A DNA stretch of 64,000 nt from Cytospora piceicola (lineage: Eukaryota > Ascomycota > Sordariomycetes > Diaporthales > Cytosporaceae). Positions 21,155 to 32,928 of the stretch are shown piece after piece. Below the pieces are notes generated by a model that saw only the letters and a program-made list of their open reading frames with translations, was not told the DNA's origin and did no database searches. The stretch spans positions 310,001 through 374,000 of the forward strand of contig JALQBC010000006.1 in the NCBI GenBank assembly GCA_023375675.1. Direction: 5' to 3'. The translations under genes and the position numbers were made by a program. Each line of letters starts with the position of its first letter. The stretch's first letter is position 1.

Positions 21155-21740
21155 CGAGTCAGAACTGCGTTGTTGCGCTCCTGCAACTGCCCGTGGCAAA
21201 GGTCACTCCACGACCAAGGCAGAAACGCACTCCACGACCAAGGCAGAAGGACACACTCCACGACCAAAGTCGGAACTCACTCGACGACCAAAGTCGGAAC
21301 TCACTCGACGACCAAAGTCAAAAGTCACTCCACGAGCAAGGCAGAACTCACTCCACGACCAAAGTCAGAACGCACTCCACGACCAAGGCAGAAGAACACA
21401 CTCCACGACCAGAGGCAGAGCACACATCACGACCAAAGGCAGAACACACTCCACGACCAAAGGCAGAACACACTCCACGACCAAAGTCAGAACACACTCC
21501 ACGATCAAAGTCAGAACACACTCCACGACCAAAGTCAGCACACACTCCACGACCAAAGTCAGAACACACTCCACGACCAAGTCAGAACTGCGTTATTACG
21601 CTCCTGCAACTGCCCAAGATAGAACACACTCCACGACCAAAGTCAGAACACACTCCACGACCAAGTCAGAACTGCGTTATTACGCTCCTGCAACTGCCCA
21701 AGATAAAACACACTCCACGACCAAAGTCAGAACCACGTCT
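21155..21740. repeat. 24-bp minisatellite with interspersed GTCAGAACTGCGTT units
   Basis: About twenty degenerate tandem copies of a CACTCCACGACCAAAGTCAG-type unit (usual period 24 bp, some 21-27). Three copies of a second unit (GTCAGAACTGCGTT...CTCCTGCAACTGCCC) lie at about 21166, 21582 and 21665. The two right-hand copies read GTTATTACGCTCC where the first reads GTTGTTGCGCTCC. Because the period is a multiple of three, all three plus frames stay open and read as HSTTKVRT-like, PRPKSEHT-like or LHDQSQNT-like repeats. That explains the long overlapping frames without requiring a protein. It sits about 350 bp beyond the stop of the bZIP gene. Confidence 0.92.
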
Positions 21741-22092
21741 TGCGCTCTTCCGGCCATAGCCGTCCCTGGGCCAAGCCCAGGTGTGCAAGGCCCTTGCTTT
21801 TGTTTTGCCGTCTCTTCGTCATTCGTAATACTGCGTGTGGCTCCGGCCGCATCGCAGTCGGCGATTTGAAAACCGCCCGTGTGCGAAGTTGTGGTTGGTC
21901 CGACGTCAGTTGAGGTCTCGGGACAAGACCATGTCGGAGACCATGGATCCTTCTTTTTTCGATTTGTTGACTTGAATCCCAAGCACGCCATTAACGCCAG
22001 CCCCCTGGAATGTCCATGAAAACACAAGAGCCGCCCAACGCATCACCGTCGTTGAAGATAAGTCGTCTCTGCACTGCTCAAGTACCATCTCC
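21741..22092. other. 3' flank of the bZIP gene
   Basis: Spacer between the minisatellite and the KapC-like stop codon. No feature seen. Confidence 0.45.
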
Positions 22093-23371
22093 TCACAGCA
22101 GCTGGTCACTTCCAGACCCAACACTCTGCTCAATGGCCTCGATAATGGTGCACTCCTCGAACACAGGGCCCTGCCCGTCACACTTGGCCTTGTGCTTCAG
22201 CCGGTTGCTTATGTCGGCAATGTCCACCAGCCCCTGCTTGTAGAGATCGTGGTTGATTATATAATCCCACGTAGCACCGGCCGCGTACAGCCGTTCCCCG
22301 TTTTCACTGGTGACAACCCTGTGGGAGGGAGTCTTATTGCGGTGTAGGGCGAGGAGCCTGGTGTAGAAGTCCGTCGGATTATACTCCAATGGTTCCATCG
22401 TGTTCGCGCCGTTACCGACCGAGCCACCGTTGTTGAAAGAGGATGTTGCCTTCAGGATGGTGTTCTCTGTACTTATATCCTGCAGGTCGCGCTTCAGCTT
22501 TTCGTTCTCAGTTGCCGTCTCCTGTCGTGCAGCCTCCAGGGAAGCGAGCTTCGCCTCCAGTTCCTTTACGTGCCGTTCTTTCCGTTCCCTGAAGGCACGC
22601 TGACTGTCATAGACGATTCGTTAGCTTGTGTGATAGGTGCAAGAAATATCCGGGGGCGTGGAAAGGGAATCGTTAGGTGCTAGGTGGCACGGATGAGGAA
22701 CGTGGGAGGGTGCTCTTCCAATGTGCTTCCGCGGCAAGACTTACGCAGCACGGTTTTGGGCTTTCCGCCTTGTCTGAGCTGGCGTCGAATCATCCTCCTC
22801 CGAGTTCGATCCTTGACGTGCGCTGGCTTCTGCGTCCCCGTTTTGCTCCGGCCTTGTCGTGAGCAGGCTATCTTCCTGCGTAGGCCCGAGTGCAAGGCCG
22901 CCGACGTCATTCAAGTCATACTGTGGGTGACGTTGACCGTTGTGAGCATGAGGGTGGTCTGGCGGGGTGGGAGGCCCTGGCACGCCGGAAAAGACTATTG
23001 GAGGGTCGAACCGTGGCGCATATGGGTCGAAGCCCGGGTACTGTTGGTCACGGGGGCACTGTTCGAAGGTGTTCTGAGTAATACTTGGGTAAGCCATCCT
23101 GTCCAACAGAAGGCGGCGCTAGTAAAGTGGGCTGAGAAGGGAAAGGAACAAGACAGGTCAAGGAAAAGCGGGTTTGAAAGAGCCGCATCATGTATAAGTA
23201 CATGGAGGGAGATGTGACGACAAGTTGTCTCTAAGGACGACCTACCTGGGACGACGGGTTGAAGTTCTCAGAGCCAGCAGAGGTGGAGGACGTCAATGGT
23301 GTGATGCCGACGGGAAACTGGTGATAAGGCGGTTTGGCGCCCGCGAAGAAGGCATCATGTGGGTAATCCAT
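22093..23371 (-). CDS. kapC: KapC/AP-1-type bZIP transcription factor
   Basis: Minus-strand exons 23371-23246, 23118-22745 and 22603-22093 give 336 aa. Exon 1 encodes MDYPHDAFFAGAKPPYHQFP then VGITPLTSSTSAGSENFNPS, the conserved start of fungal KapC-like proteins. The second junction splits the basic region: RRKAQNRAA is followed by QRAFRERKERHVKELEAKL. The NxxAQxxFR signature marks the Pap1/Yap1 AP-1 class, and a leucine zipper with ENEKL/ENTIL heptads follows. The C-terminal domain (YNPTDFYTRLLALHRNKTPS, GATWDYIINHDLYKQGLVDI, KCDGQGPVFEE) is the conserved KapC tail, without the Cys-rich redox domains of Yap1. It should bind DNA as a nuclear dimer. KapC-type factors have been linked to stress and development. 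The exon 2 acceptor is the least certain junction: an in-frame alternative is the CAG before the TGCCCCCGTGAC segment (about 23064). Confidence 0.85.
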
Positions 23372-26300
23372 TTTGCGCCACGGGACAGCCGGGCAGCATG
23401 CACAGAGACGCCGTTGCCTTCTTCTTCCCTCTTCAGATGTTGGATTGGTGACGCGAAGAGGTGGTGGTGGTAGAACGTCCTGGTAAGTGGAGAGGGCGAG
23501 GCGATGATGCTCAGTATCAGATGCAGAACAAGTGGTAGAGGTAGTGGCCGTTTATATAGGCTCCACCGTCCAGCAGAAGCAATCGCGCCGCGTTGGCGCA
23601 AGGCCCATCAACCGGGTCTTAGGCATGGAGCGCCGGCTGGACCCCCATGCGGGCTGTTCCGGACCCTTGATACGCCTGACTCTCCGATGGGCACCTGCAA
23701 GATAGCAAATTGCGCATGCGAGGAAAACGTGCGAGGCATGTAGCCGTTGTCTTTCATGTCCGAGAATCTGTATTTGGTATAGCTGTGATCTAGATGAGAC
23801 AATTTCCCACCTGTCATCATTGCAGTGTCTGACGTTTGTGGTAGCTTGGTCTCTGTTCCTCACGCTTCGGTCACGTTTGGAATCTCGAGCGTTTGCAGGT
23901 GCTTCTTGGAAACCGCAACACACCAAGACACCTCGTGGTCTACGCGACGGAAACATTGCGGCTCATTACATGGCAGTGTGCCAGGCAAAGCCCAATGAAT
24001 GTCGTCCACGATCCTTCACGAGATCTGCTCCCAGGCTATCGACGGCCAGGCGCACGCAGGTCTCGAAAACAGCAACGATGCTTGCTCTAATCCGAGTGCG
24101 ACTTTGCGATCTTCAATGACTCCAGGCCCGGGGACGGACATCTTGAAATGTAGACATCCGGTCTTCCAGGCTAGTCACCCACCAGAAGCCCGACATCACA
24201 TCCATGGTAACACTTACTTATCTGGGGTTGTAACTGGTCGAATCTATAGTCTCCGATGGTGTTGGCTTACTGAATATAATTCGGTCTGGCACAGAGGCGG
24301 TGTCGTACAGACGTGACACCGGCGTGCAAACGACTGCTTGGTAGGTCCAGCAAGGCCCGAAGTTGACCGCCAAATGCAAATAACCTGCGCAAGGCTACCA
24401 GCCTTGTCGATCTTTGGTGAGAGCACAAGTTGGAAATGGCGATCCTCACTAACTCGCAGTTAAGTGTGTTTAAGATGGCTTCTGGGCACGGAAGCCTGCA
24501 TATTCGTCGTCGTCGCTCTATCACGATATGTGATACCTTGGTGGAATGGCTGACTGAAAATCTTGGCCAACTCTGGACACGGAAGCCTGCATATTCGTCG
24601 CTCTGTCACGATATGTGATACCTTGGTGGAATGGATAAATGGAGATTTTGGCCAACTCTGGACACAAGATCTTCAAATGCGAGTTTGACACCGATTGTAC
24701 GCGCTTCGCATGCATGCTGGTAACGTGGCACCGCCGAGACTTCGTAATTCGACGATCGTGTTACCTGCTGAGAAGCGTTTGTGTCATCATCTCAAGCTTG
24801 CTGTTTCACAAGCAGATTCTCGTTTCGACAGAACCTGCCGAACTTCAGAATAATATTGCTCCGTTCGTGGCGTCATTACGGTCTGTAATGCTATGACAAC
24901 GCGGAGTGAATTCGAGCGAGTTCCTAACAGACAGTTTCATTGCGGCTGTCGCTCATGATTGCTGGAGAAACTGTATTGTCCAGGGACTCATGAATGATGA
25001 CATAGTTGTCCAGCCGAAGTGATCTCATTTTGGAATTCTAGTTGAAGGGAAAGAAGGGAAGGTGTTGGAATCCTCGTTCCGTCAAGGAGCCAGGTTTTCT
25101 CTTTGAAGCGGTCATCTAGGCTAAACCTCGGAGCTTGGGTGAGTATTGGCTGCCCAGGGAAATCCCCCAAGGTCAGATCTGAGCTACCAGCTGGACTCTG
25201 TGTATGGAGCTCGACAAAAATGTCATTCACGAGTGTGGATCTTTTCTGGTAATGGCCGGGTCTTTGATGGTAGGGAGTTGTCAAGTGGCAGCATCTGTCT
25301 CCCAACATTGATCTGGTTCTCGTCATGTACTTTCTGCCTCTGATTTCCTACCAGATAGATCAGTGGTTTATCGACGGACCCCAGAGAATATTGCCTTACG
25401 AGACTCCGTGTCCTGGACTTGGTAACATCTCTATGTTATGAATGGAACACTGGAGGCGGGGGGGGGGGCTCCTCCTGCTGGTCCCAATGTGTCGAAGCCA
25501 TGATGGAGAAACCATATTGGATATTCGGGAAAATATTGGCAGTCGGGAGGGCAAGAGTCGCTGTGGTTTGAGAAGGACAATAAGACGAAGACAGAAGGGG
25601 CGAGGCTTCATATAGCACGCCTGTTGTCAGAGTTCTGATAAGCGAGACGCAGTTGGGTGTCCTTGGGGCAATGCCAATCTCTTCTGGGATGTCTGGAATA
25701 CTCCATGTTCAAGACTCGGCGCAAATTTGCCTTATTGAATAGAGAGGGTGCTGCTGCAAAGTGGGAGAAGGCCTGGTGTTGATGTTTAAGGTTTCATTGT
25801 TTATTGTCATTGTAATCCATGGTTCTGTTTATTGTCTTGAATGACTTCAAATTTAGGTACTTGCCCTTTATGCTATTCTACCTATTTCAGGTAGGGAGGA
25901 GCTTTCCCCAGCTAAGCCTTGGAAGCTGCCATGCCAGGCTTGTGTGCAATCATTTAGGCCTCGACCCCGACCTCGACCTTAAGTTAACCTCAACCTCAAC
26001 CACAATCTGAACTTCAACTTCAACCACAACCTTGATCTCCAGCCAACCCAAACTTTGTCGTTACTTCCAAGGTTGCCATATCACCTATTGACATTCAAAG
26101 TTCAGCTTCAGTTTGCCTGTCGTGGTGCCAGCCCAACTTACACAACCTTGGAAGCAATAAATAACCTGGGGCCTGTCCTTCTCTCTCCCTCAGCATCGCC
26201 TTCTTTCTCCTTTTGACTTCAAACTATTTGGAGGCAAGAATCCATCCAGCTGTACCAGTCAGTTTTTCACTCGTCGAAGCTGAGTCGTTCAATCAGTCTG

Positions 26301-26653
26301 TTAATCCCAGTCAAGCTTTCCTCCCTGTTTCCTTCCACGACCACTACCATTACATCTACCACTACCTAGGTACCTGGTGGCCACCGCCATTGCCTCTTTC
26401 TCACCTCGGTCTCTTCTAAAACCAATTCAATCTTAATCATTCTACCTCAACGAAGCCTGTCCTTCCCACAGAGTACGCCATTCCAACCATCAGTTCCACC
26501 TTTCATTTCTTCCATCGACTTGTACCTACTCCCCGTCATCGACAACACACTCCTTGTCACTGCAGGCATGTAAGTTGCGGCAGCATTGCGACTTCTATAT
26601 AACAACCTTGGAAAGTCTAACCAGAGAGGTAGAGAACGTCTCGATTTCAGAAA
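23372..26653. other. Long gene-poor spacer, about 3.3 kb
   Basis: Promoter side of kapC (-) and of the 547-aa gene (+). It holds the two-copy tandem duplication at 24481-24656, a G-homopolymer near 25458-25468, and an imperfect six-base AACCTC-type tract at about 25960-26040. A pyrimidine-rich leader covers about 26160-26640. Open frames here are short and without families. Confidence 0.5.
24481..24656. repeat. Tandem duplication, units of 91 and 85 bp
   Basis: Unit 1 (24481-24571) and unit 2 (24572-24656) both begin TCTGGxCACGGAAGCCTGC and contain ATATGTGATACCTTGGTGGA before ending in TTGGCCAAC. A truncated third start (TCTGGACAC) follows at 24657. Unit 1 has two extra CGT triplets. No coding potential is evident. 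Confidence 0.92.
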
Positions 26654-28297
26654 ATGACACCATCCACTTCCAGCTCGTCCACAGGCCCTTCCCAGGGACA
26701 GCCAACCCAGCTTTACACTACCGCTGGCACAGTCTACAACCCGAGCACTGTCATTCCCCTCCAGCCACCCACTCGCAAAGGTCGCGTCTCGAGGTGGCCT
26801 CCGCCTTCTCAAGCTGAATTTGATCTGTTCAATCAGTCTGTCCAACCAGGCTATCCTTACAGGCCTTCTCCCACCACCGCCTCCAGCTTGAAACACTACT
26901 CGCCGTTGCAGCAAAACAGCGATCGTGCCGTTGAGCCATCAACTGCCAATGCACATGTGAATCGGAGCAACTCCGACTCTTCATCTTCTTTATCATTGGA
27001 TGCTACTCGCCCTTCTGTGAATATGACCGGTCTTGACAAGAACAGCGGTCAGCACGACAGAATGAGCCTCCAATGCGAGGACAAGGAGGAGGGGGATCTG
27101 GCTCGCATCAGTACCATTGGTGTCAAGGCACTCACCAGTTTGGCTTCATACCCAAACCCCAATCAACAAAAGGCTCAAAGGACCCTCGACAAAGCTCGAG
27201 AGACTGCCCTAAAAGGCGTCAAGGCGTCTCAGCAAGGCTCCCAGCGTCAACAAGATAATATCGGTATCCTACAAGCGGCCACGAATATCGGTCGCGACTA
27301 TGGTGACACTCATGGCCGAAACCCCAGAACTGGCCATGCAGTCGGTTCTGCTAGATCCAATGTACTCTCACGTGGTCCAGGAGCCCCTCGACCTTTGACT
27401 GCCGGACCACCAGGCCAGCGCCAATACAAAGCTGGAACTCTGGAGGGTACCCTCCGAGCTCAGCAGAGCAATATTCAGCGACCATCTTCCACGATTGACG
27501 AGGCTCATTTCAATATCAATCCATCTGCTCTGGTCAATCTAGGCAGATCGAGGACGATGACGAAGATGCCTTTCCGGTCACAGACACAGTCCAGCTCCAG
27601 TTCTGGGAAACCACCTGTGCACGATGTATTCGCGTCTATACACCCTCCTGACTTCACACGTCGTCTACGTAAGCCAAAGGACACTCTGCCTGTCGCACCC
27701 CTTCGACAATATTTCCCTGAGGGCTTCCCGCCAGACTATCACTACGACCCCGACATCGTCGCCCCCTTCCCGCTCAACGGTGCCGACCTGGACCTCCAGG
27801 AGGGCCGGTATCTTCCGACTCCAGAAGAGTTGAGACTCGAGAACGCTCGGTCCAAGACTGCTTTCTACTCGTCGATCGGGGAGCTTCTCAAGACCTTCGA
27901 CGACAGGATCATGGACGCACATGACAAGATCCAGGACATGGAGCTCAGCGTCAGTGGAACGCGCCAACCTGCTTCTGCTCGTCAGGCAGAAGTCAACAGC
28001 GACTCCATCTTGTGCAAGCTTGGCCAGCCAAAGGATGAACGCGTAACAGATTTGGTGAAGGAGCTGCCAACTCACGAGGCAGCCACACCACTCGTCCACA
28101 TGGCCTTTTCGACATTGTTGAACTACTGGGACAACGGCCGTCTCTTAAGCATCCCTACTGGTTTCGTGAAGATGGAAGATTACGAGCTCTGGATTCGGGA
28201 TCAGGCCAAGGCCAAGGCCAAGGCCAAGGCCAAGGCCAGCCCGGTGGTGCCGGTGGTGCCGGTGGTGCCGGTGGTGCCGCAAAAGCCCCTGAGATGA
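26654..28297 (+). CDS. Uncharacterised conserved-looking fungal protein, 547 aa
   Basis: A single long open frame starts in a good AAAATGAC context. The N-terminus is Ser/Thr/Pro-rich with TAGTVYNPSTVIPLQPPTRK and GRVSRWPPP motifs, of a type I associate with Sordariomycete hypothetical proteins. The middle is disordered (SDSSSSLSLD, many Gln/Arg). The second half has an ordered block, HDVFASIHPPDFTRRLRKPK to PEGFPPDYHYDPDIVAPFPL and YLPTPEELRLENARSKTAFY, which seems to be the conserved core. The C-terminus carries two hexa/nonanucleotide-encoded runs, (KA)n and (VVP)n, ending QKPLR. It has no membrane segments or enzyme motifs. Function unknown. The spliced 5' leader is probably long. Confidence 0.75.
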   Translation: MTPSTSSSSTGPSQGQPTQLYTTAGTVYNPSTVIPLQPPTRKGRVSRWPPPSQAEFDLFNQSVQPGYPYRPSPTTASSLKHYSPLQQNSDRAVEPSTANAHVNRSNSDSSSSLSLDATRPSVNMTGLDKNSGQHDRMSLQCEDKEEGDLARISTIGVKALTSLASYPNPNQQKAQRTLDKARETALKGVKASQQGSQRQQDNIGILQAATNIGRDYGDTHGRNPRTGHAVGSARSNVLSRGPGAPRPLTAGPPGQRQYKAGTLEGTLRAQQSNIQRPSSTIDEAHFNINPSALVNLGRSRTMTKMPFRSQTQSSSSSGKPPVHDVFASIHPPDFTRRLRKPKDTLPVAPLRQYFPEGFPPDYHYDPDIVAPFPLNGADLDLQEGRYLPTPEELRLENARSKTAFYSSIGELLKTFDDRIMDAHDKIQDMELSVSGTRQPASARQAEVNSDSILCKLGQPKDERVTDLVKELPTHEAATPLVHMAFSTLLNYWDNGRLLSIPTGFVKMEDYELWIRDQAKAKAKAKAKASPVVPVVPVVPVVPQKPLR

Positions 28298-28942
28298 TCT
28301 CTACCAAACCTAGTCTGCCAAAAACCACCAAGCCAGCTGGGTCCGAATAACAGGGTATAAGATGCGGATGACAAAGTCGTAGAATGGACAAAAGTGTCGG
28401 ATACTGGGGATTGTAGCAGTGATGAATGCTGCGGAGGATTGTGCGCTTTCCTTGGTCATGCACAGCCGAAGAAACTGGGGTCTCTTTTGGGGTAGGAGCC
28501 GCCACACATTACGATATTTAATTATTGGCCAGTCGTCAAGGTGGACGCGGAATAACATATGGCAACATTGTGGGGGAAAGGGACGAAATGACGGTCGGTT
28601 TAGCCTCCATCTTTGATTCCATAGCGTCTGCTCGCTGCCTTTCCGAAGATGAAGAATCATTCGTACATTTCGCGAGAACAAACACGGAGGCCTACATAGC
28701 TTGTAGCAATATTGCAACAATAATTGAAGGCTGCATTGCTTCTACTACTTTGCCCACAAACCCGTGACGTCGCTTTAGGCAGTGATCTTCTCTCAGAAAA
28801 TACTTCCCATGATGTTATGGCATCTCTAGCCGGATATGCAGCGATCCCAGCGACAACTCAGAGCTGTTTTATGCGCCGTCCCGAAGTACGTCGTCCACGA
28901 GAGACATGGTCGCGGAGTGAAGCCTAGCATCCCTGAGCTTCC

Positions 28943-28984
<42 letters not shown>

Positions 28985-30700
28985 CACACACGCACATATA
29001 CACCACACAAACCCCCATCCACCCCGCTTTGCGCGACCATACTCACTGCACAAACCCGCTGCAGGCAGCCGACACGCCATTGTCCAAGATCATGAGATGC
29101 GCTGACGACCGGGACGGGGGGGAAGCCTCGTACGAGAGAAGACGCAAAGCGGCCATGGACGACAGGGGGCTCTGGAGGAGGCCTCCTGGGGGAACGGAAC
29201 AGATTGCAATCTGGTTGATGGCATCTAACCTACGTCAAATGGCGTTGGCGAGTCCTCTCTGGCATCTCGATCGGGGAAGCAATGAGTCATTCGGCATGGG
29301 GGTTTGATACGGCGGATGATACTGTTTACGGCGAGCAGTGCTGCCCGGTTGACGTCGAGGGGCGATATCTCCTCTGAGGACGGGGTCGATGGTGCTGCGA
29401 GGGAGGGCTGGCCCCTTCGCGGGAGAGGATGCTTGCTGCCGAGTGCCTGGAAGTCGTCTGCCTTGCGAATATACGTCTATTCCAATGAAAGTATGTCTTC
29501 CACGGTCCGGATTGGGAATACGGGTTCCTCGCAAGACGTGAGAGAGGCTGTACATGAAGCTTATGAGGCTTGACTTGTGGCAGATTACCGCGGCGATGGC
29601 TACCAGGACGATGTGAGGCCGGTATATCGTGGTCGAATCATGGTGGGCTTCAAGCAAGAATGGAGACCTGGTTTTCGAATTGAAGTATAAATTCCAGATA
29701 CACACAGGTGCACTGCTACCCTACATGTTATGTCATCTACCCCTTCCCGAGCTCGAAGCTCGAAACTCTTGGGAAGCATCATCGACCAATTTTGAAATTC
29801 GTTGATTTATTGCTCAACTCGTCTAGCCTGTGTGCCCCTTCGTCCGTAACCCCTCATCATCTGGACACCTCTATGGCCGAAGACCTCTCCAGGAGTGTTG
29901 AGCTCATGTAGTTGGACACCCTCCTTCTTCTATGACCCACTATCTGGTCGAACACATCAAGCGCAAGGTAGTGTTCCTTCGTCCACCTTCGATCGAAATG
30001 TTCGATCATACCATGGCCTATTTTGACCCGTCCTCTACTTCCCCGTGGGGACCATCGAGGCGAGCATGGCAGTTGCGGTGACAAGGGAACACCAACGTTT
30101 ATCCACAAAAGAAAAATCAATCGAGACCCGGCAGCCGAGGTCGTGGGGACATGTAAAGGACCAATCTAGCCTCTCGATGTCGTATATGGGTATAGAAAGT
30201 GGTAAAGCCGGTGCCAGCGGAAATTTGATACCGGTGACTCAATGTTCAATTCGAAATTCCCGTCGACAGTAACGTCGTGTACGTTCCTGCTTATGGGCGG
30301 ATGCATGTCATCCAAAACGCCGTGAATGAACCCATTCGAATGAGGAATACCAGTCACCCGCATAATGCCTGGGCTAATCATATAAGCCCACCCAAACGCT
30401 GAACAGTCCTCAACCCATATAGAGTTTCCAAGCTCGTCAGATCTTCAGTCGAGCCGGATTGGGTATATGTATGCCCTGGCCAGGGGCAAATTAGGGTCCC
30501 AAGTGAAATATGAAACCCTGGAGCCAAGCCGTGAAGTCGGGGAACCAATTTTTTTCGAAGAGAAATGCCATGAACATGAAATATGGACCGAGAAGCTGAA
30601 TACTATCCCAGAAAAAAAAAGAAAAAAAAAGGGGGGAAAGGTGAGACGAGACCATGCCGACTGACATCGACCGTCAAGTCCTTATGATATTATTAGGACA
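28298..30700. other. Gene-poor spacer, about 2.4 kb
   Basis: Convergent 3' region between the 547-aa gene (+) and palI (-). It contains the (CA)n tract at 28946-28992 and an A-homopolymer interrupted by G at about 30612-30633. Open frames are short and unrecognised. Confidence 0.45.
28946..28992. repeat. CA-dinucleotide microsatellite
   Basis: About 20 CA units with two CG interruptions, in the spacer downstream of the 547-aa gene. Confidence 0.95.
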
Positions 30701-32928
30701 TTATAACCCTGGGGGGAAACCACCACGCCCTCGACCTGCTGCTCGCATGCCTGGCAGCTGGAAATCAGGGTTGCTGTCTAGTAAGACATCGGGTTGTTGT
30801 TGTTGCACCGGCCTGCGAGGAGGCACAGCCCCAAAGCCCATCATCATTGGTGGCGGTTGATTATTGCCTGGCCACCGAGGATTGATACCTCGCTGGGATA
30901 TCGAGGTGAAATTTGACCGGTCGGACTCAGCCGGACTGCGTGCCCCTTCAGGAATGCTGTCATTAAAGTCAGTTTCGATAGCAGGAGGAGGCGTCGGTTG
31001 GTGAACGGGAGGGGCGACTTTTGGAGGTTCAGCGAAGCGAGGATCTATGTCCTCGACGTAAGATATCTCTTGAGGAGCGGGACGCGGAGTTGGGGTGCTC
31101 GAGCCCGGACTGCCACCTGCCTGCATAGGATGAGGCAGTGTGGATTGATGTTGGGCACCCTGGTTCCAACCTGTGCGTGCAGGCGTGTATTGACTTCATG
31201 ACTGTTAGCAATGGCTTTGTTAGCACATTGTGGTGTATGCTTGGTTTACTCACGACGCAGGTTCGCTGTATCTGCTATCCTCAGTTGAAACGGTTTCATG
31301 ACGGTGCGGCGTAGCTCGGCCTTCCTGCAGCCCTTGCTGCAATCCCACCATACCAACGATATCCGCATCACTGTCGCTGAACTGGCCACCATAGTTTTGT
31401 TGGTTGTGTGAAGGACTGCTAGGGGCGTTCATTTCGTGAATTGAGGCAGGGGAGATGACAACTTCAGTTCCAGGCAATGGTGGCGGGGATTCTGCTCTCG
31501 GGAGGTCGCTGTCCATTCCAGGATTATACGCCTGGTAGTTACCTGCTGCCGCGACGCTTGACACTGAAGGGTTCATGTTGTTCATCTGGTAGCCAGGAGC
31601 CGATGGAGGGCCCGGAGATGGCTGTCGAGCTCCGTACGCACCGAACTCCCCAGCAGGCGGCCCCCTGGAGTCGTAAGAACCTGCGTTGTACCCTGGTGGA
31701 GGCGGTGCAGGTCTGCCTCCTCGCATCGCGGGGCCGCCGTAACCCCTTGGCGGTGGTCCATATCCTCCACGTGCTGGAGCTGGGCCATGGCCTCCACGAC
31801 CTGGTGGGCCGTAGCCGCCTCTTGCCGGCCCAGCCGCGTACGGACCATAACCACCACCTCTGGGGGGGCCATAGCCACCACGACCGCGATAACCACTCGG
31901 AGGCATCCCCCCTCGGCCTCGTGAGCGTTGGCTCTCGCCGGAAGGCCTGGGCATGCCATAAGCATCTGGAGGCTGGTTGATAGGGTTCCCGTACTGATCT
32001 CTCGAGGCAGCCCGGCGAGGACCAGGACCGGCGGCGCCATTGTACATGGTGTCGACGGTGTTCATCTCAATGGGGACGTTATTCGGAGAAGTTTCGACTG
32101 GGCTGCGCGAGGTCAATGGGATACGTTCATCGCTGGTCCGGCCGTCCTTCTGCTCGTACGAGGCGAATGAGGGGAGTTTGTCGTTGCCAGGGCCGTTTGC
32201 TCCGCTGACACTCGGCATTGTTGGCTGCACAGCACCGGGTAGTGGTGACTCCTTGGCCTGTCGGTTATAATAGTTCTCTCCACTCATTTCAGCATTTTCG
32301 GCAATTTGCTTCTTCCTTGCCTTCCGGTTGACAATGGTTCTCCGCATAGCACATGATACGAGGGTACTCAGGGCGACCAGAACTGTTGCTGCGAGTACGA
32401 GGTAAGACCCGAAGGCCATGTGAGGGACGAAGAGTAACACATCAACGAGGAATGCCAAAAGGCAGATGAGGAAGTTGATGATGCTGAGAATGAATACCGC
32501 AAGCAGATACCGGGATGAATGTGAGGGCGAATGAAGGTGAGATACCAGGGCAAGAATCAACATGATCAGGGTAGCCAGAGCGGCGACGGGATGGACGATG
32601 AGAATGGCAGAGAGGGTTGACCTCGTAGACCCAGGCAGGTCGAAGTCAGCCTCATCGCTGTTATTGATTGTGGCTGTACGATATGTCAGTATCCTGAGGG
32701 ACAGGTCCAGATGTCAGATCAATGGGAGGGTATGAACAAACAGGTGTCATATCCTATCTCGATCCCGCTGCATGTGGTTCCCTTGCACCAACCAAAGACT
32801 CCAAAATCGACACCAGAATCGGAGCCGAGTGGTATGGCTTGTATCACAGGAGTGGATATGACCGAAACCAGGAGGAGGCCGAAGGCCACGAAGAGCAAGA
32901 TCGATAATGGAGTGGCGGGTCGCAACAT
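30701..32928 (-). CDS. palI: pH-response regulator PalI/Rim9
   Basis: Minus-strand exons 32928-32742, 32673-31254 and 31193-30701 close in phase to 699 aa. The first ATG of the frame gives MLRPATPLSILLFVAFGLLL, a membrane anchor (about 10-30). An extracellular loop with GVFGWCKGTTCSGIEIGYDT follows, then three more helices at about 82-106, 115-142 and 150-168. SCAMRRTIVNRKARKKQIAE and NAEMSGENYYNRQ, just after the last helix, are diagnostic of the SUR7/PalI (Rim9) family. The long cytoplasmic tail has GGYGPPRGG-type Gly/Pro/Tyr repeats (about residues 310-390) and ends with a conserved DRSNFTSISQRGINPRW block near the C-terminus. PalI assists the PalH/Rim21 sensor at the plasma membrane in the ambient-pH pathway that activates PacC. 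The donor of intron 1 is GTTTGT. Confidence 0.93.

Noticed and set aside
21005..21869. Long overlapping open frames (up to 251 codons) on the plus strand
   Set aside because: They are produced by a 24-bp tandem repeat whose period is a multiple of three. All three frames are open at once and none has a start context, signal or domain.
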